Below are positions 41,756 through 51,593 of a DNA stretch of 64,000 bases, piece by piece. The position numbers and the translations under genes are program-made. How positions within the stretch are numbered: position 1 is the first letter of the stretch; each line of letters opens with the position of its first letter. A model generated the notes under the pieces. That model was not told where the DNA came from. It saw only the letters and a list, made by a program, of their open reading frames with translations, and searched no databases. This stretch comes from Shewanella livingstonensis (GTDB lineage Bacteria > Pseudomonadota > Gammaproteobacteria > Enterobacterales > Shewanellaceae). The stretch covers positions 4,288,001 through 4,352,000 of the forward strand of contig NZ_CP034015.1 of NCBI RefSeq assembly GCF_003855395.1, given 5' to 3'.

Positions 41756-42085
41756 TTATCCTTTAGGTTGTAAACGGCTTTAAAGCCGCTGTTTCCGCTG
41801 TTTGCTTTATATTTTGTAAGTGCATTAGCGGAAGTTTGTATTACTTATGCGACATTATTAGCTAAAATGTGATCAAAATACCAGTTCAGTACAATTAACT
41901 TGTGTGGCCTTGATTAGTATTATGCATAAAGAGTTAAAAATATGACTGAAAAATGCGGTTATGGCGGGGATTTAAAGCATAAATAGTCATAAAAAAAGTT
42001 ATTTCAGTTGAATTTGTGTAGCTATTCATCAAAAGTGAATAATTACACAGATTTAACATTTACGACTTCAATCAAAAAAGCCTGC

Positions 42086-43228
42086 TTACAGTAAATCAAG
42101 CTTACGAAAATTTTGCCCTTTTAGCCGAATCAATTCTTGAGCTGAAAATTGATAATAATCAAACATAATTCTCTTTTCTTGTGGATCGATTTGCTGTTGT
42201 TCTTCTAATAAAAGTACTTTGGCATAACAACTGGCTTTAGCCACAATAGCAGCATCAACAGACAATTCAGTAAAATGGTAATCGTGATCGAGCTCTTTTA
42301 AAACCTGAGTAATGGATGATTCGTCAAATTTAAGTAAGCTTAATAGTTGCCAATTTAATCGATGGCCATGTTGCATCACTTGCTCTAAAACCGATTCAAC
42401 AGGAAAGTCTGTGGCCATAATAGCATCGTATACTTGCTTTTCACGGCTATAACTCGCCTCTCGTAACCAAGTACCCCAAGTATTATCAAATATTCGTCCA
42501 CTTTGGCTGAGTATAATAGAGGTTGCAAATTGATACATTAAGGCACAACTATAAACCAAACTTGACTCTTTATTATGTAGTTCAGCTAAGGTTTGTGCCG
42601 CTATGGCACTGACCATACTATATCGCCACAGTTTTCGAGTTATCCATAATAAGTTAGCATTACCTGAAGGCAACCAATTACGTAAGCAAAAATAAGGGAT
42701 CAACAAACGTAAATTTTCAATACCTATATAATTAAGTACCAGCTTTATGTCGGTCACTTGTACATCTGCGTTTTTAGGGCGTCGATGACCTGACGCAGGA
42801 CTATTAATGAGGTTAACTAAATCACGCGATAACCAGCTAATACTTTCAATAATAGGCCGCAATCGATTAAGGTTAAGATCGGGATCTAACAACAAATCAA
42901 GCAGTAAAATTTGGCTTTCGCTAATTGCCGATACTTCTAATATCATTTGTGGATGAGCTAATTGATGTTCTATTGCATTGTTAACGGTACGAGTTAATAA
43001 TGCAGATACCTCAAGGTAGACATTTTTTTCTTTTACTTGTTTATCAATGCGTAGCTTTAATGCTTGACGCTCTATATCAAGCTTATTGGCGCTTTCTTCT
43101 AATTCAGCGCTCATCTCATCGGGCATAGCATGCGCTTTATGCTTACCGACAATAAGCTGTTTATAGAGTCGACGCTCAATCTCGATAACTTTTCCGGGCC
43201 GAACACCGCCTGCTATTGATATTGCCAC
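42086..43228 (-). CDS. HDOD domain protein
   Basis: A 380-residue cytoplasmic protein. A helical N-terminus (20-100) is followed by an HDOD domain (about 110-300) with LLDLLLDPDLNLNRL, SLVYSCALMYQFATSIIL and SREKQVYDAIMATDFPVESVLEQVMQHGHRLNWQL. HDOD domains lack the HD phosphohydrolase metal site and usually act as signalling scaffolds. No partner domain is seen. Transcribed on its own between argD and the S9 peptidase. Confidence 0.8.
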   Translation of the reverse strand: MAISIAGGVRPGKVIEIERRLYKQLIVGKHKAHAMPDEMSAELEESANKLDIERQALKLRIDKQVKEKNVYLEVSALLTRTVNNAIEHQLAHPQMILEVSAISESQILLLDLLLDPDLNLNRLRPIIESISWLSRDLVNLINSPASGHRRPKNADVQVTDIKLVLNYIGIENLRLLIPYFCLRNWLPSGNANLLWITRKLWRYSMVSAIAAQTLAELHNKESSLVYSCALMYQFATSIILSQSGRIFDNTWGTWLREASYSREKQVYDAIMATDFPVESVLEQVMQHGHRLNWQLLSLLKFDESSITQVLKELDHDYHFTELSVDAAIVAKASCYAKVLLLEEQQQIDPQEKRIMFDYYQFSAQELIRLKGQNFRKLDLL

Positions 43229-43263
43229 TCACATTGCCTTTTACTGTTTTAATCGCTTAATCA

Positions 43264-43295
43264 TAAAAATTAAGGCCTCTCAAAGGAAGCCTTAA
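43264..43295 (-). terminator. Terminator of the S9 peptidase gene
   Basis: TTAAGGC (43270-43276) pairs with GCCTTAA (43289-43295); on the minus strand an AATTTTTAT tail follows. Confidence 0.7.
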
Positions 43296-43330
43296 TAGGT
43301 ATTTATTTGTTTTTTTGAACCTAGCGCTGA

Positions 43331-45820
43331 CTATTTCAGCTCTTGTTCAAATAATTTATAAATACGACGATACTGATCTAACCAACTAGAAGGTTGCTTA
43401 AATCCATGAGGCTCGACAGGATAGATAGCGGTTTCAAACATCGGCTTTTCTAATTCAATAAGACGTTGCACCATACGCACACTGTCTTGAAAAAATACGT
43501 TGTCATCTAACACACCACTCATGATCAGTAATGGTTTTTGTAAACCTTGAGCATGCTCTATCGGAGAACTACGCTCATAAGCGATAGGGTCAACGTCAGG
43601 CGTATTTAAAATATTAGAGGTATATGGCGCATTATAATGAGCCCAATCAGCTACAGGGCGTAATGCGGCCCCTGCTTGGAATAGCTCAGGTTCATTAAAC
43701 AGCGCCATAAAAGTAAGGAATCCGCCGTATGAACCACCATAAGTACCTACTCGCTGGGGGTCTACATTCACATTACTTGCCATCCAAGCTACACCATCTT
43801 TCAAATCTTCAACTTCTGGATGGCCCATATTACGATAAACAGACGTACGCCAATCACGTCCATAACCTTTCGAGCCACGATAATCCATGTCCATCACTAC
43901 ATAACCTTGTTGAGTGAGTAAGTTATTGAACATAAATTCACGGAAGTAACCCGAAAATCCATAATGGGCATTTTGTAAGTAACCCGCACCATGGTTAAAC
44001 ATCACTGCGGGATATTTGTCAGCTTGTTTAGGATCATAACCTTGTGGCAAATAAACCCGTGCATAAATTGGCTCAGCGCCATGAGTTGAATTTAGCGCGA
44101 CAACTTGTGGTACTTGCCATGGATATTGTTTAAATGCTGTGCTGGTATAATCGGTTAATTGGCTTATGTCGCCGCCAATAGGTTGAATATATAGCTCATC
44201 AGGATGAATCGCAGATGAAGCGGTTAATAATAGTGATTGTCCATCAGGGCTTAAACTGTAATCTAATGTACCTAACCACTGGGTCAATTGCTCTGATTTA
44301 CCGCTGGCGATGTCTACGCGGTAAACATTATAGCTACCTGGGTGGTCTTTATTAGCACGATAATAAAGGTATTTGGCATCTGGAGATAAGGTGACATTAT
44401 CAACTACAAATTTACCGTTGGTTAATGCCGATACCTTACCTGCTGTGGTTTTAGTATATAACTGCGAAAAACCTGATTCTTCAGATAAGTAGTACATGGT
44501 ATCTGTACCGGTTATCCAGCCGAATTGATTAAAGTTATAATTCACCCAAGCATCGTCATGCAAACGATGTTCAGTTGAGAACTTGCCTTTTTGCAGATCA
44601 ACACTGGCGATCCAGCGATCTTTATTATCAACAGCTTCGAGCATCACTAATAATTTATCGTCAGACTCATGCCATTGAATCGCACTCTGGTTCCATTCCC
44701 AGTCTTGCATTAACTGCACTAAACGTGGGGTTTTTTCGCTTTTATAGGTTTTACCTTGAGCTTGAGCATTCTCAGCTTTAACGCTCGCCAGTACATCCTC
44801 ATCAAAACCTGTTAAGCCTTCAATGGTAATGTCTTTTTTACTGTGTTCAGCAAGGTCAAGTAACACTAAACGTTGACCAGGAAAAGCATCTTCTGCAACA
44901 CGAGAACGTGCTGGTACAGGATCGACATAGCCCTCTTGGCCCAAATAATTAGGCATAATGTCGTGTTCTGCACGCCAATCATAATTTTTATCTGTTAACG
45001 CCAATATCACGTAACGTCCATCCGGCGACAAGCTCATTTCTGATACCACTTCCGCATCACCTAAATACCAAGGTTTAGCAGAAAAAGTAGGATCGACTTT
45101 AGCCAATGAGTCACGGTATTCATCACGCGTCAGGCTGTTATCATGCTCCATCGCAACATATTGAATTAACCTATGTTGTTGTTTAGCGATAAAACTACTT
45201 GGCTCTTGTATACCTTTAGGCTCATTTTCCATTTTGATCGCGACAATTTGCTCCACTAGCCCACTAGACTGATGCAAACGAAAAATATTATTGCCTTGCC
45301 AGAATGCAAGGTCGTCACCATTTAAATAACGTACGCCATTAATCGCATCATTTTGACGGGTAATTTGTTTTATTTCACCGTTTAATAAATTTTTTACAAA
45401 TACGTTACCTTGATAAATATAGGCTTTTTGAGTCTTAGCTTGGTTCAATATGCCATTACGTTGATCGGCAAGGTGTAACTGATCCAATGGCAACTTATTG
45501 GCATCAGACTGTCCAATAACTTGTTGATAAAAATCACGAACTGGAGATTGATGCGCTTGGCGACTAAAATATACTGATTGACTGTCATCGCTCCAATAAG
45601 CTCCTTGGGCAAATATTCCCATCCAATCTGGATTTGCCATAATTTGATTCAGCGTTAGCTGCTGCTTAGCTTTTGGAGGTTGTGCTAATGGCACTATTAA
45701 TGTGCTACCAGTAGATTTGGCGACAACCATTGTATCGTCATTTTTTGCAGTAGCAGCACAGCCACTGAGCATCGCCAAAGAAAGTGCGCTCACCGCAAAG
45801 TTTCGCATAAAGCTTGTCAT
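43331..45820 (-). CDS. S9 family prolyl oligopeptidase/dipeptidyl peptidase lipoprotein
   Basis: An 829-residue exported serine peptidase. The lipoprotein signal is FAVSALSLAMLSGC. A beta-propeller-like N-terminal half (WD/DPPIV-type repeats such as SLSPDGRYVILA and TLSPDAKYLYYR) precedes an alpha/beta hydrolase. The nucleophile is Ser697 in GGSYGG, with Asp in SGVLDDNV and His in PHGF. AAGGGA lies before the ATG. It probably cleaves peptides in the periplasm or at the outer membrane. Confidence 0.9.
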   Translation of the reverse strand: MTSFMRNFAVSALSLAMLSGCAATAKNDDTMVVAKSTGSTLIVPLAQPPKAKQQLTLNQIMANPDWMGIFAQGAYWSDDSQSVYFSRQAHQSPVRDFYQQVIGQSDANKLPLDQLHLADQRNGILNQAKTQKAYIYQGNVFVKNLLNGEIKQITRQNDAINGVRYLNGDDLAFWQGNNIFRLHQSSGLVEQIVAIKMENEPKGIQEPSSFIAKQQHRLIQYVAMEHDNSLTRDEYRDSLAKVDPTFSAKPWYLGDAEVVSEMSLSPDGRYVILALTDKNYDWRAEHDIMPNYLGQEGYVDPVPARSRVAEDAFPGQRLVLLDLAEHSKKDITIEGLTGFDEDVLASVKAENAQAQGKTYKSEKTPRLVQLMQDWEWNQSAIQWHESDDKLLVMLEAVDNKDRWIASVDLQKGKFSTEHRLHDDAWVNYNFNQFGWITGTDTMYYLSEESGFSQLYTKTTAGKVSALTNGKFVVDNVTLSPDAKYLYYRANKDHPGSYNVYRVDIASGKSEQLTQWLGTLDYSLSPDGQSLLLTASSAIHPDELYIQPIGGDISQLTDYTSTAFKQYPWQVPQVVALNSTHGAEPIYARVYLPQGYDPKQADKYPAVMFNHGAGYLQNAHYGFSGYFREFMFNNLLTQQGYVVMDMDYRGSKGYGRDWRTSVYRNMGHPEVEDLKDGVAWMASNVNVDPQRVGTYGGSYGGFLTFMALFNEPELFQAGAALRPVADWAHYNAPYTSNILNTPDVDPIAYERSSPIEHAQGLQKPLLIMSGVLDDNVFFQDSVRMVQRLIELEKPMFETAIYPVEPHGFKQPSSWLDQYRRIYKLFEQELK

Positions 45821-45948
45821 GGTTATCCCTTTTATTGTTTTAGACGCTATTTATAGCACAAATAGACGTGAGAATTTAGCCAGATTAAGTGCAGAAGTTG
45901 TAACAGAATAAGTGATAATGAACTCGAATAAGGATTGTTTCTAACACT

Positions 45949-46518
45949 TTATAGATGTAAAAAATTATCTAATAGTTCATGGCCTTGTAAGGTCAAAATA
46001 GACTCTGGATGAAACTGAACACTGTATAGACCTAAATCAAGATGGCTCATTGCCATAATTTCACGACCATGAACGGGATCATCAAACCACGCATCCAGCG
46101 TAAATCCCTCAGGAACATCATTAATCAACAATGAATGATAACGAGTCACCTGCAGAGGTAATGCTAATTGACGGAATAATCCCTGCTGATTATGCTCAAT
46201 TAAACTGGTTTTTCCGTGCATAACCCGTTTTGCGCGCACCACATCAACACCGAACGCTTGTGCTATGGCCTGATGCCCTAAACAAACACCCAAAATAGGC
46301 AATTTACCGGCAAAATGCGTAATAGCCGCAAGTGAAATCCCCGCTTCATTTGGAGTACATGGGCCTGGAGAAATGATTAAATGAGTAGGCGCTAAAGCTT
46401 CAATTTGTTCAATGGTGATTTCATCATTACGTTTAACCAGTATTTCTTGCCCAAGCGTTTGGAAATACTGAACTAAGTTAAACGTAAAAGAGTCATAATT
46501 ATCAATCATCAACAACAT
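45949..46518 (-). CDS. pabA: Aminodeoxychorismate/anthranilate synthase glutamine amidotransferase
   Basis: 189-residue class I amidotransferase with the [16 protein letters not shown] (catalytic Cys) and VQFHPES blocks. It supplies ammonia for p-aminobenzoate (PabB) and possibly anthranilate synthesis. [12 protein letters not shown] is the family start; the GTG four codons upstream is less likely. The nearby argD matches the E. coli argD-pabA neighbourhood. Confidence 0.92.
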   Translation of the reverse strand: MLLMIDNYDSFTFNLVQYFQTLGQEILVKRNDEITIEQIEALAPTHLIISPGPCTPNEAGISLAAITHFAGKLPILGVCLGHQAIAQAFGVDVVRAKRVMHGKTSLIEHNQQGLFRQLALPLQVTRYHSLLINDVPEGFTLDAWFDDPVHGREIMAMSHLDLGLYSVQFHPESILTLQGHELLDNFLHL

Positions 46519-46567
46519 TATGGGTTCCACTTAGGCGATAGAAATTGCTGGCACTGTAATTTTAGCT

Positions 46568-46596
46568 TAAAAAAAACCAGCCTTACGACTGGTTTT
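46568..46596. terminator. sspAB terminator
   Basis: AAAACCAG (46573-46580) pairs with CTGGTTTT (46589-46596); A-rich on the left, so a U-run follows on the minus strand. Confidence 0.85.
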
Positions 46597-46615
46597 ATGT
46601 AATGGCAACTAATTG

Positions 46616-47086
46616 TTACTTCACCACAGTTAAATGGTTTTTACGTTTAGTTTTATCATCAGGCTTTGTCGATTTAGACGATGATGGCAATGTCGAAGTA
46701 TCATCAACAGATTTCATTGATGGCGGTACGGATGATAACTCATCATGTTCGCCTTCGATCATATATGCATCTTCTATATCAAACACCGTGCCAGCACCGT
46801 TTTCACGAGCATAAATAGCCACGATAGATGCCATAGGTAAATACACATTCTGTGGTACACCACCAAAACGAGCATTAAACTCAACGGCATCATTAGACAT
46901 GTGAAGATTAGCCACAGCTCCAGTAGCAATATTTAAAACGATTTGACCGTCTTTAACAAATTGCTGCGGAACTTGCGTACCGTTAACAAATGCGTCCACA
47001 ACCACGTGCGGCGTCAAATGATTATCCATCAACCATTCATAGTAAGCACGTAACAAATACGGACGATTAGCTGTTATTGGTTTCAT
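46616..47086 (-). CDS. sspB: ClpXP adaptor SspB
   Basis: A 156-residue adaptor that delivers ssrA-tagged proteins to ClpXP. The conserved substrate-binding part (RPYLLRAYYEWLMDNHLTPHV, VEFNARFGG, ASIVAIYARENG) is followed by an acidic, flexible linker and a C-terminal KRKNHLTVVK-type ClpX-binding tail. Its ATG overlaps the sspA stop. Confidence 0.96.
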   Translation of the reverse strand: MKPITANRPYLLRAYYEWLMDNHLTPHVVVDAFVNGTQVPQQFVKDGQIVLNIATGAVANLHMSNDAVEFNARFGGVPQNVYLPMASIVAIYARENGAGTVFDIEDAYMIEGEHDELSSVPPSMKSVDDTSTLPSSSKSTKPDDKTKRKNHLTVVK

Positions 47087-47715
47087 TACATGCCCATGCG
47101 CATTTCGCGCTCAGCCTCAGTTAACGATGCTTTAAATGACTCACGTTCAAAAATACGTGTCATGTAAGCACTGATATCTTTCGATGTACGTGGGTCTAAG
47201 TGGATGCCTAATACAGGTAGACGCCATAATAATGGGCCTAAATAGCAATCAGATAAACCAAACTCTTCGCTCATGAAGTATGGCATTTCAGCAAATACTG
47301 GCGCTAAAGCAATTAAGCTTTCCATTAACTCTTTACGCGCTGCATCAGCCTTTTCGCCTTTACGGATACGCTCAACAAGCGCATACCAATCGGTGTCGAT
47401 TCTGTGCATCATTAAACGGCTTTGGCCGCGAGATACCGGGTAAACAGGCATTAATGGAGGATGTGGAAAACGTTCATCCAAATATTCCATAATAATGCGT
47501 GACTCGTACAACACTAGTTCACGATCAACTAAAGTCGGTACAGAGTTGTATGGATTTACTTCAAGTAAATCTTCAGGCATCTCACTTGGGTCCACCTGTA
47601 AAACATCAACGGTAACCCCTTTTTCAGCCAATACGATACGTACTTGGTGACTATATAAATCATCGGCACCAGAAAAAAGTGTCATGATAGAGCGCTTGTT
47701 GGCAGCAACAGCCAT
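47086..47715 (-). CDS. sspA: Stringent starvation protein A
   Basis: 209-residue glutathione-transferase-fold protein that binds RNA polymerase and supports stationary and acid stress gene expression. The thioredoxin-like start MTLFSGADDLYSHQVRIVLAEKG and the GST C-terminal half are typical. Operon with sspB; lies behind the pet operon terminator. Confidence 0.95.
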   Translation of the reverse strand: MAVAANKRSIMTLFSGADDLYSHQVRIVLAEKGVTVDVLQVDPSEMPEDLLEVNPYNSVPTLVDRELVLYESRIIMEYLDERFPHPPLMPVYPVSRGQSRLMMHRIDTDWYALVERIRKGEKADAARKELMESLIALAPVFAEMPYFMSEEFGLSDCYLGPLLWRLPVLGIHLDPRTSKDISAYMTRIFERESFKASLTEAEREMRMGM

Positions 47716-47734
47716 TGATACCCTCCAAAATCTT

Positions 47735-47771
47735 AAAAAAACAAAACAAACGAGGGGCTAAGCCCCCCGTT
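47735..47771 (-). terminator. petABC terminator
   Basis: AACG-A-GGGGC / GCCCC-C-CGTT stem with TAA loop. On the minus strand it is followed by TTTGTTTTGTTTTTTT. Confidence 0.85.
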
Positions 47772-47810
47772 TACAATATGCGGATAATGTATATTAACCG
47801 TTATTGATGG

Positions 47811-48509
47811 CTAGTGCACATCTTTCCAGTATTCTTTCTTCAACAAATAAGCAATGATGAAGAAAATAAACAAGAATCCAAGTACCCACCAACCTAAAGC
47901 TTCACGCTCTAACTGAACTGGTTCAGCTGAATAAACTAAGAAACCCGTGATATCACGAACGACTTGGTCGTATTCTTCTGCACTCATTTTGCCACCAGTA
48001 GTGACATAAGTACCATCGTCTTGTTTTACAGCAAGACCTTGTAAGTCTTGTAAAACATGTGGCATACCCACTGCTGGAAACACTGTGTTGTTCACACCAA
48101 ATGGACGAGTCTCATCTGCGTAGAAACCTTTTAGGTATGAGAATACCCAATCAGCACCACGAACACGAGCAACCAAGGTTAAATCAGGAGGCGCAGCACC
48201 AAACCATTTAGCGGCATCTGGAGTAGGAATTGCGTTTTCCATTAAATCACCGATTTTTGCACCGGTGAACATGTACTTGTTACGCATATCATCGTTAGAG
48301 ATGCCTAAATCAGTTGCAACACGCTCGTAGCGTTGGTATTGAGTGCTATGACAACCAGAGCAGTAATGTTGGAATGAATCCAAACCACGCTCTAATGACG
48401 CTTTATCATGCAAGTCAACGTTAGCACTTTCTAAGTGAACACTATGTCCACTTGCTGCCATTGCGAGAGATGGCAGCAATGTAACTAATGCAATTAATAA
48501 CTTTTTCAT
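47811..48509 (-). CDS. petC: Ubiquinol-cytochrome c reductase cytochrome c1
   Basis: A 232-residue haem c subunit with a signal peptide (MKKLLIALVTLLPSLAMAA), CSGCH haem site near residue 52, and the C-terminal membrane anchor WWVLGFLFIFFIIAYLL. The axial Met lies in the middle of the protein. The ATG overlaps the cytochrome b stop. Confidence 0.96.
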   Translation of the reverse strand: MKKLLIALVTLLPSLAMAASGHSVHLESANVDLHDKASLERGLDSFQHYCSGCHSTQYQRYERVATDLGISNDDMRNKYMFTGAKIGDLMENAIPTPDAAKWFGAAPPDLTLVARVRGADWVFSYLKGFYADETRPFGVNNTVFPAVGMPHVLQDLQGLAVKQDDGTYVTTGGKMSAEEYDQVVRDITGFLVYSAEPVQLEREALGWWVLGFLFIFFIIAYLLKKEYWKDVH

Positions 48510-49723
48510 TAGTGTGTCACCCTCGTTGGAACTTCTTTTGTTTTCTCATTCTTACTGTAAACCCATAAGGCTACGAAGAAAGCAAAGTAAGTGAAAGTGA
48601 ATACACGTGCCGCAATAGTTAACTCAGGAGTTGCAGGAACCACACCTAAATAACCAAGGATAATGAACGACACAGTAAATTGTGCAATATTAATCTTGTG
48701 GATCATACTGCGATAGCGAATAGACTTCACTTTACAACGGTCAAGCCAAGGCAGTAGGAATAACACTGCAATTGACAGACCCATACCAATAACGCCCACT
48801 AACTTATCAGGGATAGCACGTAAAATGGCATAAAAAGGTGTGAAGTACCAAACAGGCGCTATGTGTTCTGGCGTTTTCATTGGGTTAGCCGCTTCAAAAT
48901 TTGGCTTTTCAAGGAAGTATCCGCCGCCTTCAGGCATGAAGAACAACACATAACAGAACACGATTAAGAAGCCCGCTACACCCATAATATCTTTTACAGT
49001 GTAATAAGGGTGGAATGGAATACCATCAATAGGCCATCCGTTCTCATCTTTGTTCTTTTTAATCTCAACACCATCAGGGTTATTCGAGCCCACTTCATGC
49101 AAGGCGATTAAGTGTAAGAACACTAAAACAACCAGTACAAGTGGTAACGCAATAACATGCAGTGCAAAGAAACGGTTTAGCGTTGCGCCAGAAATAACAT
49201 AGTCACCCCGGATCCACAATGTAAGGTCATCACCAATAATAGGAATGGCACCAAACAAAGAGATAATTACCTGCGCACCCCAGTAAGACATTTGTCCCCA
49301 AGGCAGTAAGTAACCCATGAAGGCTTCAGCCATTAGCACAAGGAAAATCAACATACCAAACAGCCATAATAGCTCCCTTGGTTTTTGATATGAACCGTAA
49401 ATTAACCCACGGAACATGTGCATATAAATGACAAAGAAAAACGCCGACGCACCAGTAGAGTGCATGTAGCGAAGTAACCAGCCGTACTCAACATCACGCA
49501 TGATGTATTCAACAGAAGCAAATGCGCCTTCTGCTGTAGGTACGTAGTTCATGGTTAACCAAATACCAGTCAGTAACTGGTTAACTAACACTAAAAGCGC
49601 TAATGAACCAAAGAAATACCAAAAGTTAAAGTTCTTTGGAGTTGCATACTGGCCCACATGACGGTTGTAAGTTGCCGTCATTGGGATGCGTGCATCAATC
49701 CAATCAATAATATTCTTAACCAT
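48509..49723 (-). CDS. petB: Ubiquinol-cytochrome c reductase cytochrome b
   Basis: A 404-residue integral membrane subunit with about eight helices, binding two b haems, with the quinol-site PPW-type sequence (PVWYFTPFYAILRAIPDK) and WGAQVIISLFGAIPIIG. Single-chain bacterial form. It overlaps both neighbours by a base or so in a petABC operon. Confidence 0.97.
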   Translation of the reverse strand: MVKNIIDWIDARIPMTATYNRHVGQYATPKNFNFWYFFGSLALLVLVNQLLTGIWLTMNYVPTAEGAFASVEYIMRDVEYGWLLRYMHSTGASAFFFVIYMHMFRGLIYGSYQKPRELLWLFGMLIFLVLMAEAFMGYLLPWGQMSYWGAQVIISLFGAIPIIGDDLTLWIRGDYVISGATLNRFFALHVIALPLVLVVLVFLHLIALHEVGSNNPDGVEIKKNKDENGWPIDGIPFHPYYTVKDIMGVAGFLIVFCYVLFFMPEGGGYFLEKPNFEAANPMKTPEHIAPVWYFTPFYAILRAIPDKLVGVIGMGLSIAVLFLLPWLDRCKVKSIRYRSMIHKINIAQFTVSFIILGYLGVVPATPELTIAARVFTFTYFAFFVALWVYSKNEKTKEVPTRVTH

Positions 49724-50313
49724 TACGCCGCTCCTGTATCTACACCAATGATAACATTAGCATCATCGATATATTTGTGCGGTGGGATCACTAGGTTTAA
49801 TGGCGCAGGAACACCCTGGAATACACGACCAGCCATGTCAAATTTAGAACCATGACAAGGACAGAAGAAACCAGATGTAACACCTTCAACCTGCTCACCG
49901 AATGAATCAGGCAAATAAGTTGGTGAACAACCTAAGTGAGTACAGATACCGACTGCAATAAAGAATTCAGGCTTAATAGAACGAGCAGGGTTAGTTGCAT
50001 ATTCTGGTTGCTGCATTTCTTCTGAAGCAGGGTCGCGTAATTGACTGTCTAATGTTTTAAGATTATTTAGCACAGTCTCTGTACGACGAACGACCCAAAC
50101 CGGTTTTCCGCGCCATTCGACACGAATTAACTGACCTGGTTCTACTTTACTAATATTTACTTCGACCGGCGCACCTGCAGCTTTCGCTTTGGCGCTCGGA
50201 TTCCATGACTTGATGAAAGGAACCGCTACAGCGACGGCACCAGCACCACCTACTACGGCGGTTGCAGCTGTCAGGAATCTGCGACGTCCGGTATCGACTG
50301 GCGCATTGCTCAT
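49723..50313 (-). CDS. petA: Rieske iron-sulfur subunit
   Basis: A 196-residue subunit with a twin-arginine leader (RRRFLTAATAVVGGAG) and 2Fe-2S ligands CTHLGC and CPCHGS. It transfers electrons from quinol to cytochrome c1. First gene of the operon; a TATAAT on the minus strand at 50409-50414 could be its -10 box. Confidence 0.97.
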   Translation of the reverse strand: MSNAPVDTGRRRFLTAATAVVGGAGAVAVAVPFIKSWNPSAKAKAAGAPVEVNISKVEPGQLIRVEWRGKPVWVVRRTETVLNNLKTLDSQLRDPASEEMQQPEYATNPARSIKPEFFIAVGICTHLGCSPTYLPDSFGEQVEGVTSGFFCPCHGSKFDMAGRVFQGVPAPLNLVIPPHKYIDDANVIIGVDTGAA

Positions 50314-50662
50314 CCACTTATCTCCCAGAGGGTGTTGGAATTTTTATATTTCAATACTTTAGCGACCCAAAATGGTAAACGCTAAAATCATACTTTGAGG
50401 CGGTGCTCATTATAGCGAAAAATTAGAACCAGATCATAGAGAAAACACACATCTATGTTGAGGATATTAACATTTTTTTCAAAAAAGCTTACAAATCAAC
50501 CACACATTAACAATTAGACGTGACTTGATTAGCTAAATAAATTGAGTTAACACTCTGTTAAATCTATTATTTATCGACATTAGATGATAAAAAGCCGCCC
50601 AAAGACTTATAATTATCATTTTCGAAAGTTTTTTGGAAAAACTGAATTCAAATTATAGACAT
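50314..50662. promoter_or_regulatory. Intergenic region upstream of petA (349 bp)
   Basis: No gene is seen. A TATAAT for petA lies on the minus strand at 50409-50414 with no good -35. A Fur-like stretch (TTATAATTATCATTTTC, near 50610) is present but weakly matched. The rest is AT-rich and unassigned. Confidence 0.4.
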
Positions 50663-50692
50663 AAAAAAGCTCGGTAAAAACCGAGCTTTTTT
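50663..50692. terminator. Terminator of the hfl superoperon
   Basis: GCTCGG (50669-50674) pairs with CCGAGC (50681-50686) with A6/T6 flanks; works on both strands. It lies 20 bp behind hflC. Confidence 0.92.
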
Positions 50693-50712
50693 AAGCTAAA
50701 CAATGATGAGTA

Positions 50713-51591
50713 TTATTTACCGCTTGATGATTTCATATATTTGAAGAAATCGCCTTCAGGTTCTAAAACCATAATATCATTTTTGCCAGCAAAGCTTTCT
50801 TTGTAAGCTTCTAAACTACGTAAAAAGCTATAAAATTCAGCATCTTTACTGTAAGTATCAGCATAAATCTTTGCCGCTAATGCATCACCCTCACCACGAA
50901 TGGTAAGCGCTTTACGTTCAGCTTCAGCAATCTTTACTGTCACATTAGCATCAATAGTTGCACGGATAATTTCAGCTTGCTCTTTACCTTGTGCACGGTG
51001 CTCTTTCGCCACAGCTTGACGTTCGGCACGCATACGTTGGTAAATACTAATACTGACGTTAGCAGGTAAGTTAATTTGCTTAACGCGCACATCGACTACT
51101 TCGATACCAAGATTCTCAGCACTTTCAGAAGCATTTTCCAATGCGTCGGTTTGCAATTCATCACGCTTACCTGAAACAATTTCTTTAATCGTACGACGAC
51201 CAAATTCAGTACGTAAATCGTTACTAATTTTGGCTTGTAATAAGCTTTCCGCATTGGCTTTAATACCGCCATTGGTAGAAAGATAGTACTTTTCAAAATC
51301 ACGAATACGCCACTTAACATAAGAGTCGACCATTAAGTCTTTCTTTTCAGAAGTCACAAAACGATCCGCTGCACCGTCCAATGTCTGGATCCGAGAATCC
51401 AAATAACGAACTTTATCGACTAAAGGTAATTTAAAGTGAAGGCCAGGTGCAAAGACGGTTGTTTCGCCATCTTCTTTAAGTACCTTACCAAAACGCGCAA
51501 CAATCGCACGTTCACCTTCGCTTACCACCATTAAAGAGGAAAAACTCACCCCTAAAATGATCACGAGAATAATCAGAGCTAATCTACCCAT
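50713..51591 (-). CDS. hflC: FtsH protease regulator HflC
   Basis: 292-residue SPFH/prohibitin-family inner-membrane protein. It has an N-terminal membrane helix, the SPFH domain and a C-terminal coiled coil (EAERKALTIRGEGDALAAKIY). With HflK it encloses FtsH and restrains its proteolysis. It begins 2 bp after the hflK stop. Confidence 0.95.
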   Translation of the reverse strand: MGRLALIILVIILGVSFSSLMVVSEGERAIVARFGKVLKEDGETTVFAPGLHFKLPLVDKVRYLDSRIQTLDGAADRFVTSEKKDLMVDSYVKWRIRDFEKYYLSTNGGIKANAESLLQAKISNDLRTEFGRRTIKEIVSGKRDELQTDALENASESAENLGIEVVDVRVKQINLPANVSISIYQRMRAERQAVAKEHRAQGKEQAEIIRATIDANVTVKIAEAERKALTIRGEGDALAAKIYADTYSKDAEFYSFLRSLEAYKESFAGKNDIMVLEPEGDFFKYMKSSSGK

Positions 51592-51593
51592 TG

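Noticed and set aside
41920..42060. ArgR boxes upstream of argD
   Set aside because: Candidate palindromes deviate from the ARG-box consensus; left as weak candidates in the argD entry.
50600..50625. Fur box upstream of petA
   Set aside because: Only a partial match to the 19-bp consensus, far from the petA start.
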